The notes under the pieces were generated by a model that was given only the letters and a program-made list of their open reading frames with translations, did not search any database and was not told the origin of the DNA. 64,000 nucleotides of DNA, taken from assembly GCA_963920525.1 (NCBI GenBank), contig OY986438.1:135465022-135529021 (forward strand). The letters are read 5' to 3'. This DNA comes from Dichetophora obliterata (lineage: Eukaryota > Arthropoda > Insecta > Diptera > Sciomyzidae). Shown here piece after piece: positions 11,217-23,261 of the stretch. Every line of letters begins with the position of its first letter. The first letter of the stretch is position 1. Both the position numbers and the translations under genes were made by a program.

Positions 11217-13089
11217 AAATAAATGCAATTATTACGTGAAATTTTTCGAGTAATTTTAACACTTTTTGCAGCAATACAATATCCTAAACCCCCTTCCTTC
11301 AGTTACTTACCGTCATTTAAACAAACCATCCCTCTCTTTTATTGTCAACGAAATTTCTGAACAACCACTTTTATGAAGTTTTAATTATATTTAATTACTC
11401 AAACCCTGGTTTAACTTGCGTCTCCAAGAACTGAAATAAATAATAACAAGTTCAAATGATTACACATTAATTTCAATTTCATCTTATTTGCAAGCATTGC
11501 AATTTTATTTGTATGTATGCAGCATGTTTTTTAAAGCATAAATCATTTCATTAATACCAATTTAAAGCAATTCCACAGGCAGCTACAGTGTTAAACTGTA
11601 ACCAAAGTAACATAAAAAGGTTGAAAAACATTCCGTTAACAATTAAGACTAAAGAAAGAAAACGAAAATCAACTGAAAGCCACTTAAATGGAAACACTTA
11701 ATAGTACTTTTATATCTAAAGAAATGCATATTCATTAGATACGCGATGCAGCAGCAGTAGCAACACAAGCATATGTATATTCTGCAGAGTTACAAAGCAA
11801 CCAAGACTATAGAGTTCATAGCAAAGGAAGAGTTAATCAGGCACTGTAGCCATACTTGATTGCTTCAGCTATTTCTTTAATTAGCCAATTAATCAAAATC
11901 AATGCAAGCCAAGAACATACGATACTCTTATGTAAAGTACTTGGGCCATTAATTGTAGTTGTGAAACATTTAGATATACAGATATCACTTTAAAATAACA
12001 AATAAGTTGAAATAGTTCCTTTTGCTGAAAGCCACATTTCTAGAAGGCTTACGAAACTGTGTTGAAATTCAACTTTAAATGGAACAAAAAAAAAACAACT
12101 CTTAGATTTAAAAACTATTTAAATTATTTTTAAAATGTTTTGCTTTTTTTATAATGGATTAGACCGCAGCAGTTTAAGTAGATATGTATTTCATTGAATT
12201 CAATCAAAACTGTTTGCCTGCATTCAGCTCAGTTATGGAATGACAAAATTTGGCATTAGTAGCAAATGGGTCTGATTCAAACCAAAAACTAAAACAACAT
12301 ATTTAATTAACTGCTTTATGATAACAAGTCGTATGCGAAGCTTTAAATGTAAAACATTTTAAAACTATAACGGCTATGGAGCAGCTGCACAGTGCAACAT
12401 TTTCATGTAAGGTGCAACAAAAACTTTAAGTAGTAATCATAGAGGAATAAAATTAGGAATAGATTCCTTGGTTGTAAAGATTAAGAAATTTGAGAAAATT
12501 ACTAAACTCAGATCCAGTTAACAAACTAAGCTCCCATAAAAAAAAAAAACTATTTTGATTGTTAAACAATAGGAATTCCAAAGTGTAATTGCTTTGAAAT
12601 GAGTTGATGATTTATCATTTTTGTTAAAAAGTGTGCTTTAAATGTTGTGCATCCCCTTTAAAATTCAATACGGCCATTTTAGCAAAGTGCAAAAAAAAAC
12701 AACATTAATTTTTATTCGAAAAGTTTAAACTATATAAAAGATCAAAACCGCCAGAGCACCTTCGGGATGTCTGCCTGTTCTCAGCCAGGATAAAGAGTGA
12801 TGGTTAGATATTAGATAGAGAAATACATGGTACCCACGAATTGTTCTCGAAATAAGTTAATGTACAAACCAAAAATTGTTCTCAAAATAAGTTGGTATGC
12901 ATGATACTTTTGATTTCTGTAAAACAAAAGCTCTACAATTAACTTCGGTTGTTGGTTGCCGAATCTTGTAGAAAGCTAAGAACTAAGTTTTAGATGGATC
13001 ATCAATACAATATTGCTTGAAACACGTAAAAGACTTCCATCAAATGCTGAGGGGATTTGATCTTTAGATGACTTCACATATTTATTTAA
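11217..13089. other. noncoding, no gene recognised
   Basis: AT-rich. A short direct repeat (ATTGTTCTC.AAATAAGTT) occurs twice near 12840 and 12876. Nothing else can be supported. Confidence 0.5.
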
Positions 13090-13260
13090 CCCTTTCAATG
13101 GCTAGGCTAAACTAAGAAAAAATAATCTTTTTGAGGTAATATTCATATAATTTATTATCAATTTTACCTTAGGTTTTTACCTGCCCTACTTACGTATGCA
13201 TGCTTGAAAAAACAAAAAAATTGTTTTACTCCTGTTCGGCTCAACATTTTTTTTAATTTT
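13090..13260. mobile_element. piggyBac-type MITE, 5' part of a second copy
   Basis: After TTAA (13086-13089) the sequence CCCTTTCAATGGCTAG and about 170 following bases match the left part of the intact element at 57777-58261, including the shared words TTTTACTCCTGTTCGGC. The right half is not recognisable, so this copy is truncated or decayed. Confidence 0.7.
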
Positions 13261-13736
13261 ATTTATTTCATTTTATTTATCTATATAAATTTTTTATTAT
13301 ATAAAAAGTATAAAAAGAATTTTTGAATAATATCTATATATTTTTAATGTTTTAGAGTGGATACATTTTTTTGTTCAAAAAATTTTTTCAAATGTCAATT
13401 TTGAAAACCCACAAATGTTTAAAAAACTTTTGAAAAATATACACGAAAGTTTGAGTAATTCTTATCATTTCTTGTACAAAGAAACTTTTTGTAAAGTTCA
13501 TCCTTTTTGAATTAAAAATATTGCAACTTGTTTTTTAAAAAGCCTTGAAAACTTAAATATGTGTTAGAGAAAAAACAGCGAAATTAGACGAAAGCGCAAA
13601 TTTTATTTTCAGCATATGTTAAAAATATTTTAAGTTTATTTTTAAGATGTTTGATATTTTAATATGTTTTTTGCTATTTAATTTTAAATTATAAAAAAAG
13701 TTAATGTTTTTTCTAAATGACCTCTATATTTATTAT

Positions 13737-14094
13737 GTTGACTTTATATGATTTAAATACAAATTTTAAATGTTTGATAGTTTAAATCATACTTGATTTT
13801 AAATACAAATTCTAGTTGTTTGACAGTTTAAAATCGTTTATCGAGCTTAAGGTCAAAGTTAGAACAATTAATTGTTCTAACGAATTTTTCCAAAGAAACA
13901 ACAACAACAACAAAGTTTTTCAATATGAAAGGAAAAAAAACCACTAGCAATTGATTTTATTGTACAATTTCTGCGGTGCCTTAAGCTCGATAAACGATTT
14001 TAAACTGTCAAACAACTAGAATTTGTATTTAAAATCAAGTATGATTTAAACTATCAAACATTTAGAATTTGTATTTAAATCATATAAAGTCAAC
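13737..14094. repeat. foldback element with about 115-bp inverted arms
   Basis: The left arm (13737-13855) starts GTTGACTTTATATGATTT; the right arm (about 13978-14094) is its near-perfect reverse complement, ending AAATCATATAAAGTCAAC. The spacer of about 125 bases contains a CAACAACAACAA run. A single left arm of the same family lies at about 40302-40402, so it is dispersed. It has no coding capacity. Confidence 0.85.
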
Positions 14095-14754
14095 AAAAAA
14101 AGTTAATTTCTGATAGATTTTGATAAATTCAATAACATCAAAAACATGTTTGTAAATGTTTATATATTTAATAATATCCAATGAATTTTTAGAAAGAAGC
14201 ACATTATTGGAAAGTTCAATTTTTAAAAAGAAAAATAAAATATGATAAATATTACTAAAAAATTAATATCCTTAAATGCCCATCAAACGTTAACATAATT
14301 TTCTATATTTTCATGTTTAAATAATTTCACACTTTCTGCAAAAATATACGATAGTATATTATTGGAATTTAGATATATAAAACTAAGAGCAAATTTTTTT
14401 TTTGTCATCTGTTTTAACTGAATGTCTTATCATTATAAGTAAGTTAAACATAATCAGAAAACCTAGTTTATGTGAATACATAAAATTTGCAAAATTGTGC
14501 AAACATTTCTGCATAATTCTGTGAACGACCATTAAGTTAATGTTACAGTTCGATTGTCCTGAAAGTAACATTTTTTGAAAGAATGAAATCAATATTTTTG
14601 TATAAAATTGCATCTATTTATAAATTGATTCTATTGTTAAAGTGATGTTAATGCTTTAACTTTAAATGCTGACTTTTTTATAACTAATATCGTGAATTTA
14701 AGGAATAAAACTTCGATTTTCAGCATATACAAAAAATAATAAATAAATTGGCCA
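14095..14754. other. noncoding, no feature recognised
   Basis: Very AT-rich sequence between the foldback element and the SINE. No repeat or reading frame could be supported. Confidence 0.5.
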
Positions 14755-15075
14755 TTTCAGCCCTAGGAAGGGTTTTGACCGAGCTTCTATTGATCAATTG
14801 TGTTGAGCGTGTTATTAAATGTTTGAACACAAATTATCGAGAACTGGACCTTTGAGTTTAATGCCGTCTCCGAACGGCTTATGTTCTAAAGAAGCTTTAC
14901 ATGACATTTTTTACTCTCTGAGGTTTGCCATTGTCTGCAGAGAGGTGACGACCGAACAGAAAAATTAATTCAATTGAAAAAAACATTCTGTCTGAGGTGG
15001 AATTGAACCCGGTCTACTACGTTTCTTTGGTTTAGGGGCCACGTACTCTACCCACTAGGCTATGGCCACCACAGC
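14755..15075 (-). mobile_element. tRNA-derived SINE, copy 1
   Basis: On the minus strand the head reads GGTGGCCATAGCCTAGTGGG (box A-like, TAGCCTAGTGGGTAGA at 15062-15047) and GGGTTCAATTCC (box B, 15010-14999), the internal RNA polymerase III promoter of a tRNA gene. The body continues for over 200 bases with TTTTTCTGTTCGGTCG and ends near GAAGCTCGGTCAAAAC. A second copy with the same head and body lies at 56000-56200. It does not fold as an intact tRNA gene; the shared body identifies a SINE family that needs a LINE partner to move. Confidence 0.8.
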
Positions 15076-16584
15076 TAATACAGTTCATTTAAATTTCACT
15101 ACATCAAAAATCATCTTTCGCTTTTCATTTCTGAATAAAATTTAGAAACAATTGCAAGTTATGGCCGCTAAGGTTTCACTGTGCTGAGGCATTCTATTGG
15201 GCTTCCTTTAAAACTTTCAACAAACAATGAAATACACATAAAATTTGGGAAAAAAACTTAAAGCAAATGAAAACAAAGCAAAACAATCTTCAAGACAAAA
15301 AAGATTTTGCCATCATGTCATGTTCTTATTAATTTGACGTTGACACTGACAGCGCGCCGCAATGAGTTCGCATTAAAACACTGCCACGGACTTATCAGCA
15401 ATACAGACGCTGTCACAGCTTTATATAAAAATAATAATAAAAATATCTTCGTATATTACGTGAAAATTTTTGCCCAATATAGAACAAAAACTTAAAAATA
15501 TAAAAAAACCGAAAGCAATAACCAACACCTTTGACGTCTGTCAAAGCGAAGTGTTGGTGGCGGCGGAGTTAGCTTTATTATAGGTGTCTGGTTGCAACTG
15601 ATGTACAACATGTTCTTGTTGTTGTAGTCGTTGAAGTGTGAATGCGGCACGCACTTTGTTATATATATTGTGTTGTTTTTCTCTTTTGCAAACTCAAAGA
15701 TGGCCGACATCTTATAGATTTGTTGCGTTTGTCATTTAGATGTCATATTAGGAGCACAAGGTAGACAGATTCTGTACCTTGTGTACCGAATCAACATTTG
15801 CCATCACAAGGAAATTGTGTTCTATAAAAAGATAAACTTAAGCCTCAAAAGAATCCCCTAAGATGTCTAAAACGATCAACGTGGGATATTTAAGCAAACT
15901 ATGCGAGGGGAGAAGAAGGACTTGTGAGTATAAAAAATTCAAACAACTCACAAAAATGTGTAACAATTGGCAAAAAAAAAATGTTTTTCCTCTCCAAAAA
16001 AAAAAAAAGCTAAAAACATTATTGATATTTATATGATTCAAAAAGCAATCAAACATTCTGCGTAGGAGTTTTTGTCGCAAAATCTTTTCATCTTTATTGA
16101 AATTTTAAAAGCACATATGATTTTTTGTATCTTACAATGGAAAAATTAAACACAAAAGACAAATAAAATCCTCGACTTTTGTCAGTGTTTGTCAGCGTTG
16201 ATATATAACGCAATTGAGTGCCATTTCCCATTTTTTTTTTAATTTTCAAAAATGTTTACTAGTGATGATCAATGAATTGCTTATGAAATCGAAATTAAAA
16301 GAGCTGAGTTCACATATTTATTTTTTTATGAATGCATCTAATAGCTGAGCAACAAGAATGGTACGTGATTTAAACTCCTTATACACAGTTGTAAAAACTA
16401 AGTGCAATATGAATTGCTTATTCCCTTTCCATTATTTCTCTCAAATATCAAATAAATTTAAACTTTTCTTACGAACTCAATTGACAAAAATCTTTCACGC
16501 TATTTCGTATTCTTGAGATACTATAACGGTCTCTATAAAAGGAGTTCTTGGGAAAAAACTCTTCTCTTAAAACTTACCAGTGCT
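15076..16584. other. noncoding, no gene recognised
   Basis: Contains ordinary AT-rich DNA and a GC-richer patch (about 15340-15760) without a supported exon. Short frames on both strands show no domain. Confidence 0.45.
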
Positions 16585-18384
16585 TTCATTTGTTCATCAA
16601 ACACCGATTCGTCGGCAGAGAGTCTGGAAAAATTCTTAGCCGAACGGTCGATAAAATATAGTATTCCGACAATAAGTATGACTGAGCTATTAAAAAGATT
16701 GCAAAGTTTTAATGGAAGCTTGCCTGCGGATGTTCGAAGTTTGAGGAACACCAAGAAAACAAAATATTTTTCAAATGGGAAGCGGCTCGTATATTCATCA
16801 TGGGCTTAAAAAATGTTTAACAGATTTTCTATACAAAAATGCAAAAAACAAAAAATTATGTACATTAAATGGATTGGTCTTAAACTTCGGAATTGATGGG
16901 CTTCCTCTTTTTAAAAGTTCGAAACGTGCTTTCTGCTGAACATAAAGTCACATTCAGGCTATTTCTGTTGTACTAAGTGCATTCAAAAAGGACAAAGCTA
17001 TAAACGAAGGATAACTCTGTTATCATGCAATGAACAGGCTAGAACTGGTGAGACATTTAAGAACCGAACTCATCCTGAACATCACATCAAGCTAGAGCCA
17101 CTTCAGCTAGAATCCTTAAACATTGATTGCGTAAGCCAATTTCCGTTGGACTATATGCATGCTGTGTGCTTGGGGATGACTCGACAACTTCTTAAACTTT
17201 GGACAAAAAAGAAAGGTGCAGTTTATTCGTTTACGCGATCAGAAATTGAGAAGATAGCTGGCAAAAACATTTTACTAAGAAAACAATTAACTTTTGAATT
17301 CAACCGAAAGCTGAGAACTCTAGACGAACTGGCAAGCGCGTCGGAAGCGAATTTCATCTGGGCGGGGCAGTACAAATGAGGGGGCAGTACAAATGGTGGT
17401 GCAAAAAAAGTTCACCAAAATTTCTTCACATGAAATATGAAGAAGAGAGAAAGAAGAGGAAAATATATAATACAAAAATATTATCGTTGTAAAAAAGCTG
17501 ATATTTTGAATAGCTTTTCCTTTTAAATTGTTTATCTAGCTAAAAAAGTGCGGAGGCAACTGCCCCCCTTTCCCCCGCTTCCGACGCCAATGCGAACTGG
17601 ACAGGTGGAAAGCCACTGAATATCGGTCATTTATCCTTTATAGCGGAGTTTTTACAATAAAAAATGTATAAGATGATGTACGTTTCCAACATTTTTGCAA
17701 ACTACAATTACAATAAGAATTCTTTCTGATCCTAAACTGTGCATCGAATTCAATAAAAAAGCCAAAGAATACCTCAAAGAATTTATAAAATTTGTGCCAG
17801 AACTTTACGACCTTGAAAATTTGACGTATAATTGCCATAGCTTGATTCACTTAAACGAGGACGTATTAAGATTCGGATCTCTTAATAGCTTTAGTGCGTT
17901 CAAGTTTGAAAATTTTCTTTACAAGTTAAAAAGGAAAGTAAAGAAGGGTAATTTTGTTCTGTCGCAAATATCTAATAGAATTACAGAGGAGAGTATGACA
18001 ATTCGGCAATTTAAAGATATAACAAGTATTCCAATTTTGGGAAAACCCTTACCAGACAACTGTTTCAATGAAGTTATCTACGAAGGAAAAATGTACTCTC
18101 TAAAATATCCAGATAATTATTGCTATTCTCTAAATAAAATTTACATGATCTCAAAAATTGTTTGTAAAGACTATGAAATTTACATTTTTGGAAGAGAAGT
18201 AAAAGAATTGGAGAGTTTCTACGATTTTGATCAAAACACTAATATTTTAAATGTATACAAAACAAGTTGTTTATATATATCTAGCACCGAAACACTTTTC
18301 CGACTTCATAAAATTCAGTCAAAATGTCTTCATTTCCCTTTAGAATTGTCCTCAGTGCTGCATATTTTTACATCTTTACTTTAA
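16585..18384 (+). pseudogene. transposase-domain protein of a DNA element, frameshifted and interrupted
   Basis: Reading across three frames gives the block order of a large insect/cnidarian family usually annotated only as transposase-domain protein. It starts with a lead containing MTELLKRLQS and LPADVRSL (about 16680-16750), then GLVLNFGIDGLPLFKSS (about 16875-16920). Next come SGYFCCTKC (a Cys pair), HPEHH and FPLDYMHAVCLGMTRQLL (about 17135-17180), EYRSFILYSG (about 17615), TITIRILSDP and LTYNCHSLIHLNEDV (about 17700-17860). The last frame (17695-18384, 229 codons) is open. Frameshifts or stops occur near 16800, 16930, 17660 and 17700, and a 260-bp MITE sits at 17333-17592. It is dead as a transposase. 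The superfamily (CMC-like?) is not certain from motifs alone. Confidence 0.72.
17333..17592. mobile_element. hAT-derived MITE, 260 bp, inside the transposase pseudogene
   Basis: Both ends match the hAT element at 3470-4535 (CAAGCGCGTCGGAAGCG and CGCTTCCGACGCCAATG). It is flanked by a perfect 8-bp duplication CGAACTGG (17325-17332 and 17593-17600). The interior joins the left terminal segment to the last 150 or so bases, so it is an internal-deletion derivative. It interrupts the transposase between the LRTLDEL and EYRSFILYSG segments. Confidence 0.93.
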
Positions 18385-18523
18385 ACCTACAATTTATCAC
18401 GTTAATTTTGGAATCGAAGCAGAATCTGGTATAAAATATATTTACATTAGTTTCTTGATAATAATGTTTTGTTTTCTTAATATCTATTTAAAATTAGATC
18501 TGCCTACTCATGACTTGAACATT

Positions 18524-19605
18524 ATGGAACTTAGCACCCAAACAAAGGATGATTCTAAAAATATTACCAATCCGACAAAAAAGAAATCAAAAGATACGCT
18601 GTATGGTAAGGTTTTAAAGTTTGTACGCATGTAAAAACAAAATATATATAAATATAATTTTCTTTCTTACATATGTGTAGAAATTCGTGACAGACTTGAA
18701 ACTGTTATACAACAAAATGAAAAGGCTCTGGAAGAAAATCGAAAAATTATCAATCATTTTTCAGAAGAGTTTGTGGCATTAAGACGGCAAGTCGAAGAAT
18801 TAATAAAAACATCAAAAGGTCTACAACTTAAAAATTGTTTGCTGCCAGAACTTCCTATTACATCAAAAGATGACATATTAAAATTTGAAGCTGACTTAAA
18901 ATTTAATAAAGATATGCAGAAAAAATTGGTATGAGACTCTAAAATTTTAATGAATTTAAGTTAGTTATTCTAACTTTTCAGATAGATAAATTTTGCCGCC
19001 AAAACAATGATGACGTCACAAAATTCATCACATGTAATTTGAAATGGATTTTCGGCGATGATAAACTAGCATCACACTTCTCATGGAAAAATTTCAGTTC
19101 GAATATATCAATTAAGGGTTTCCATATAATTCAAGCTCTAAAAGGTACTTTTACAGTAAAAAAAATACCTTAATCCCTCTATTCTGAAAAATTTTCTCGT
19201 AATTAAAAATAAGACTTGGAAAACATGTTGCTCTTTGTCAATAAAAAAAGGAGGCGTTCACACGCTAAAGTGCTTAGAATTTTAAAAATCAGAAAACATT
19301 GTTTTTTATAGTTTGTGTTATTTAACTGTCTTAGTTATTTTATGCCCTATGGCCGCTCTTTAATGTCTGTTTACGCCAAACATTTTTAGGCTAAATTTGA
19401 TATATTTTGTACTTAACTTTATTTCATTAATTTTATATTAACTTAAATAAAAATTATTTTTTCAGATGCTTGCGTGCTTTCTATTGAGTATGCAAAAATA
19501 TCAAAAATCGATGCAACAATTAAGAAATATTTCAATAATGCAAAAGACCGTTTTAAAAAAACCGAAAAATGGCAGCATCTAAAGGAACTGACAAACTCTG
19601 ACTAA
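18524..19605 (+). CDS. four-exon gene, DUF4806-like C-terminus, intact frame
   Basis: Exons 18524-18605, 18681-18928, 18982-19144 and 19466-19605 join into one open frame of 633 bases (210 aa plus stop). All three introns (75, 53 and 321 bases) start GT and end AG, with polypyrimidine-rich acceptors such as TTTTTTCAG. The protein has a Lys-rich N-terminus, a probable coiled coil at residues 28-70 and a C-terminal block with NLKWIFGDDKLASHFSWKNF at about residues 129-148, resembling DUF4806 domains of insect proteins, then a basic tail. The ATG at 18524 is the first good one; an upstream start at 18464 or an upstream exon is possible. It lies 140 bases after a dead transposase and may be the second gene of the same transposon. 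Its function is unknown. Confidence 0.68.
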
Positions 19606-20644
19606 ACTCTACTAATATTCAACCTTAATTTCAACATTAATTTGTTTTATCTTTTATTGCATTGTATTGACTTAACTATGTATTGAATTTAATTTATTTT
19701 AAAAATAGATATTGAAAAAAATGCGGTGTTATTTATTTACTATTTTCGAATTATTTGCAGAAGGACAGTTAGCTTCTAATTTGGAATAAAATTAATTGGC
19801 TGTTTATTCATAAGTATTTACCTGGGGCTTTACTCTGTAATGCGATTCGAAAAGCAAATGCGATTCGTAAACAAAATCACACCATGTAAATAAATTAATT
19901 AAGATTACTAAATGGCAGTAACTTTCTACCTCTGCTTTAAAATACTGTTTTTATCTGCATTAAATTCGAACTAATCAAAAATTAGTCAAAAAACCTATCT
20001 TCTATCTTTTATTCGTTTCTGCTATAAACGATTTAGTTGAATAATTCCGAGGAACATTTTGTAAAAAGTTTCAGCCTGCTAACACGCTTTCTAAAGGTCT
20101 GTTTTAGCCTAAAAAGTTGTAGAAGACTAAAATATTCTTTAAAAAAATTCCACTTTGTACCAACCAGATTTGCATAAATTTGTTAGAGGGAAATGAAAAA
20201 TTTTTTAATATTTTTCAACCTTCCTCTTTATTTAAATAAGTTGCTGAAATTTGTACAATTAAATAACTGTTAATGGACAAAAAAAAAATATCCATTTTTT
20301 TTTGCATTTTTTTAAAGTCTTATAAAAAGCGTTTTTCACATAATATATAGCAACTTTAGTAATGTGCAGGTGGTCGATAAAAAATGTTGCTGATACTTAA
20401 CCCTTAGCAAACACATAGTTACTTTAGACTAAAGTCTCTCAATTATCTCCATTTCTCTCAATACTATTAAGCTTTTTAAATTTTAAAACTTCTTTGTTTA
20501 AAAATGTTGACTGATGACATTGCTAAATAAATATGTTTTTGTTTTTCTTAATATTGTGAAAAAGTTTTTGCTACGGAGGATTTAGCTGTAGGTGCGTACT
20601 TTATAATAAAGCCTTTTTATGAATATTAAAGCTTGAATTAAATA
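19606..20644. other. noncoding after the four-exon gene
   Basis: AT-rich, with a possible polyadenylation signal AATAAA near 19785. No terminal inverted repeat closing the 16.5-19.6 kb element was found, and no other gene. Confidence 0.5.
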
Positions 20645-21854
20645 AAGGGTGGTTAAATTTTAAGGACCGATGTTGAATGTAAACGACACCTAAACGTCTA
20701 GTTATTTTCTGCATTTCATTTGGCATTTCTCAATTTCAGACTAATTTAATTTGAGCCATGAAAAGATACACAATCGAGCAACGCGTAAAATTTATTCAGG
20801 CTTATTATGAAAATGGACGATCAATCGGAAAAATCGTGCAAAAATTTGAGCAAACCGGGTCTGTAGGAGATGTGACAATACCAGTGCATGCTCGAACTGC
20901 TCGTACCACAGAAAATATTGCTGCTGATCGCGATAGTGTGGCTTAAGAGTCGTCCACCTCAACTCATCGTCGTGCCCAACAATTGCACCCCTCACACTCA
21001 TCGTTGATGAACATTATGCATAAAGACTTGCATTTCCACACTTACAAGGTGCAATTGACTCAAGAACTAAAGCCTCTTGACCATTTAAAGCGTCGTCAAT
21101 GGTCAGAATGATCAATTTTCGAAGAAAATCATCTTCAGTAATGAGGCACATTTTCACCTCAGTAGATTCGTCAATAAGCAGAATTGCTGTATTTGGGCGA
21201 ATCTAAGAGTGATTGTCGAAAAACCAATGCACTAACAAAGAGTGACTGTTTGGTGCGGTTTATGGGCTGGCGGCATCATCGGGCCGTATTTTTTCCAAAT
21301 TGGGGCCGGTCAGGCAGTTACTGTAAATGGTGTTCGCTATCGTGAGATGATAACGAACTTTTTATGGCCCGAATTGGAAGATATGGATGTGGACGCTATG
21401 TGGTTTCAACAGGAAGCTGCCACTTACCACACAGCTAACGAAACAATGGCTCTTTTGCACGACAAATTCAATGGCTGTGTTATCTCACGTGGTGGCGATG
21501 TCAATTGGCCGCCTAGATCATGTGATTTGACACCGGACTTCTTTCTTTTGGGTTATTTGAAAGAAAAGTGCACGTCGATAAGCCAGCAACAATTCAAGAG
21601 CTAACGGATGAGATAATTCGGCACATTAACGGCATAGAACCTCAATTATGCCTCACCGTCATCGAAAATTTGGACCATCGGATGGAGGTGTGCCGCCGAA
21701 TTCGCCGCGGCCACTTGGCCGATATTTTGTTCTATACATAATTGAACTGTACCAATATTATCATATCAATATTATCAAAGAAATGATAATAATTTCCTAA
21801 ATAATTTGTGTTTTATTCAAGATCAACATCGGCCCTTAAAATTTAACCACCCTT
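20645..21854 (+). mobile_element. mariner (rosa-type) copy 2, both TIRs present
   Basis: The ends AAGGGTGGTTAAATTTTAAG and its inverted copy CTTAAAATTTAACCACCCTT are about 30 bp long with a couple of mismatches, and TA flanks them at 20643-20644 and 21855-21856. Length is 1210 bp, normal for a mariner. The transposase inside is destroyed. Confidence 0.95.
20758..21660 (+). pseudogene. mariner transposase, multiply broken, catalytic Asp lost
   Basis: It starts with ATG at 20758: MKRYTIEQRVKFIQAYYENG, a good mariner N-terminus, then about 90-100 residues of the DNA-binding region are shortened and followed by a stop after IAADRDSVA. The frame changes near 21115. The second half (21242-21604) keeps VWCGLWAGGIIGPYFFQ and WPPRSCDLTP. 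The second catalytic motif reads WFQQEAATYHTA: Asp is replaced by Glu. One residue is missing before the third Asp (LTPDFFLLG instead of LTPLDYFLWG). This copy is inactive, though its intact TIRs could still be substrates for a related transposase. Confidence 0.92.
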
Positions 21855-21856
21855 TA

Positions 21857-22899
21857 GATACTGGATTTATTTTCAATGTATGCAAATGGGCAGTTTTTAT
21901 TATGGACCTCTTGTTATATTATTTGGTGTTAAGGGGTAACATTTTTGGCATCAGCTAAAAAAGGAGGATGTCAAGAAGCAAAAATTAAAAGAAAATGCTA
22001 CCCACAACCGCCCCCCAGATTTTATCGTCCCTAATGTGAGTCTAGTTTGATGAAAAACCAAAAAATTTGTACCATAAAAAAATAATTTTGTTTGAAGGAT
22101 CGTCTGGTGTGTAAGTTCCTACTAAAAGACAGCAGCTATATGATGAAATGAATGAGTGTGAAAAAAGTAATTATATAGCTAAATTAGATAATATTCATTA
22201 GATCAAAAAGCAATCTTAAATTTTGCCGTTTTTTAAAAATAATGTTAAACTTTATTTCATTTAAAACAAATACAGATACACTAATCTTGTCAAATACATA
22301 TATATTTTTCTTCAAAACTTGATTTGAAATTAATTTTGGAAAACGGGAAATTAAATCCAAATTTGTAAATTTTTAATTCTTTGTAAAATAAATGTGCCTT
22401 TTTTAAATAGAAATAAAATTTATGTTACATTATAATGACCAAAATTTGGGCTTTCAGTAATCGTGTGAAATTTCGATTTACTACAATTCGCAATTTTTGG
22501 AATGCGTTTGAAATTATCAGCCTAGAAAAATCTGAGGACTGCATCGAAAAAAACTGCACACTTTCAATTCAATATTTCTCGCAGTGTAGATGTTTGAATG
22601 CAAATTCAATTAACACTGTTGGAAAGTATAATCAAATCTCCCTTCATTACTTCTTCTTTATCTTCTTATTCCTATCTAAAAAAAATAAAATGCAAAACTT
22701 ACCAGTTATTTTCTGACCAAAAAAGCAAAAATAATTATTATTTTTTGCTCAAAATTGTAAAAATCAAAATATTAAAAATCAATATGAGATCAAGTTCTAC
22801 AATGTGAGAGCATTCTAATTCTACCTTCAAAACGGCGGTGCGACAGATTTTTTATACTGCTTGTTTTGTTTCAAAATTTAAAAATAATTATTATGTACA
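21857..22899. other. noncoding, no gene recognised
   Basis: AT-rich. Small frames (22435-22807) overlap each other and have no domain. I see nothing else. Confidence 0.5.
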
Positions 22900-23261
22900 C
22901 ACAGTAAAAAATTTGAGGGTAAATTTTATCTTTTTTGTAACATTTGTGTGGTATAAACTTTTTTATTCCAAATAATTTATAAATTTTATACCACTCAATA
23001 TTATAAAAATAATAAAAAAAATATAATTTAAAAATTTTATATGGATATCATGTGTTAATCAAAATATATTCTGGTTCGAAAGAAAAAAATTCACCGAAAT
23101 CGGGAAATGTAAAAATATAGTGGTTTCGATTGGTCTGATGAGAAAAATGGTCTGGAAAAATTTATAAGATTTGATGGTATAACTTTTATAATATTTTAAC
23201 TTTTATAATATTTATATGTATACAAAAAAGTATAAAATTTATGCTCATATTTTTTACTGTG
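22900..23261. mobile_element. MITE with CACAGTAAAAAAT inverted ends
   Basis: The left end CACAGTAAAAAATTTGAGGG and the right end (reverse complement CACAGTAAAAAATATGAGCA) form a roughly 30-bp TIR with a few mismatches, both running on into TAAATTTTAT. The interior is AT-rich and non-coding. The target duplication is unresolved. Confidence 0.68.

Noticed and set aside
14985..15075. tRNA gene on the minus strand
   Set aside because: Good A and B boxes but no closing acceptor stem, and the same head plus a long body occurs at 56 kb, so it is a SINE.
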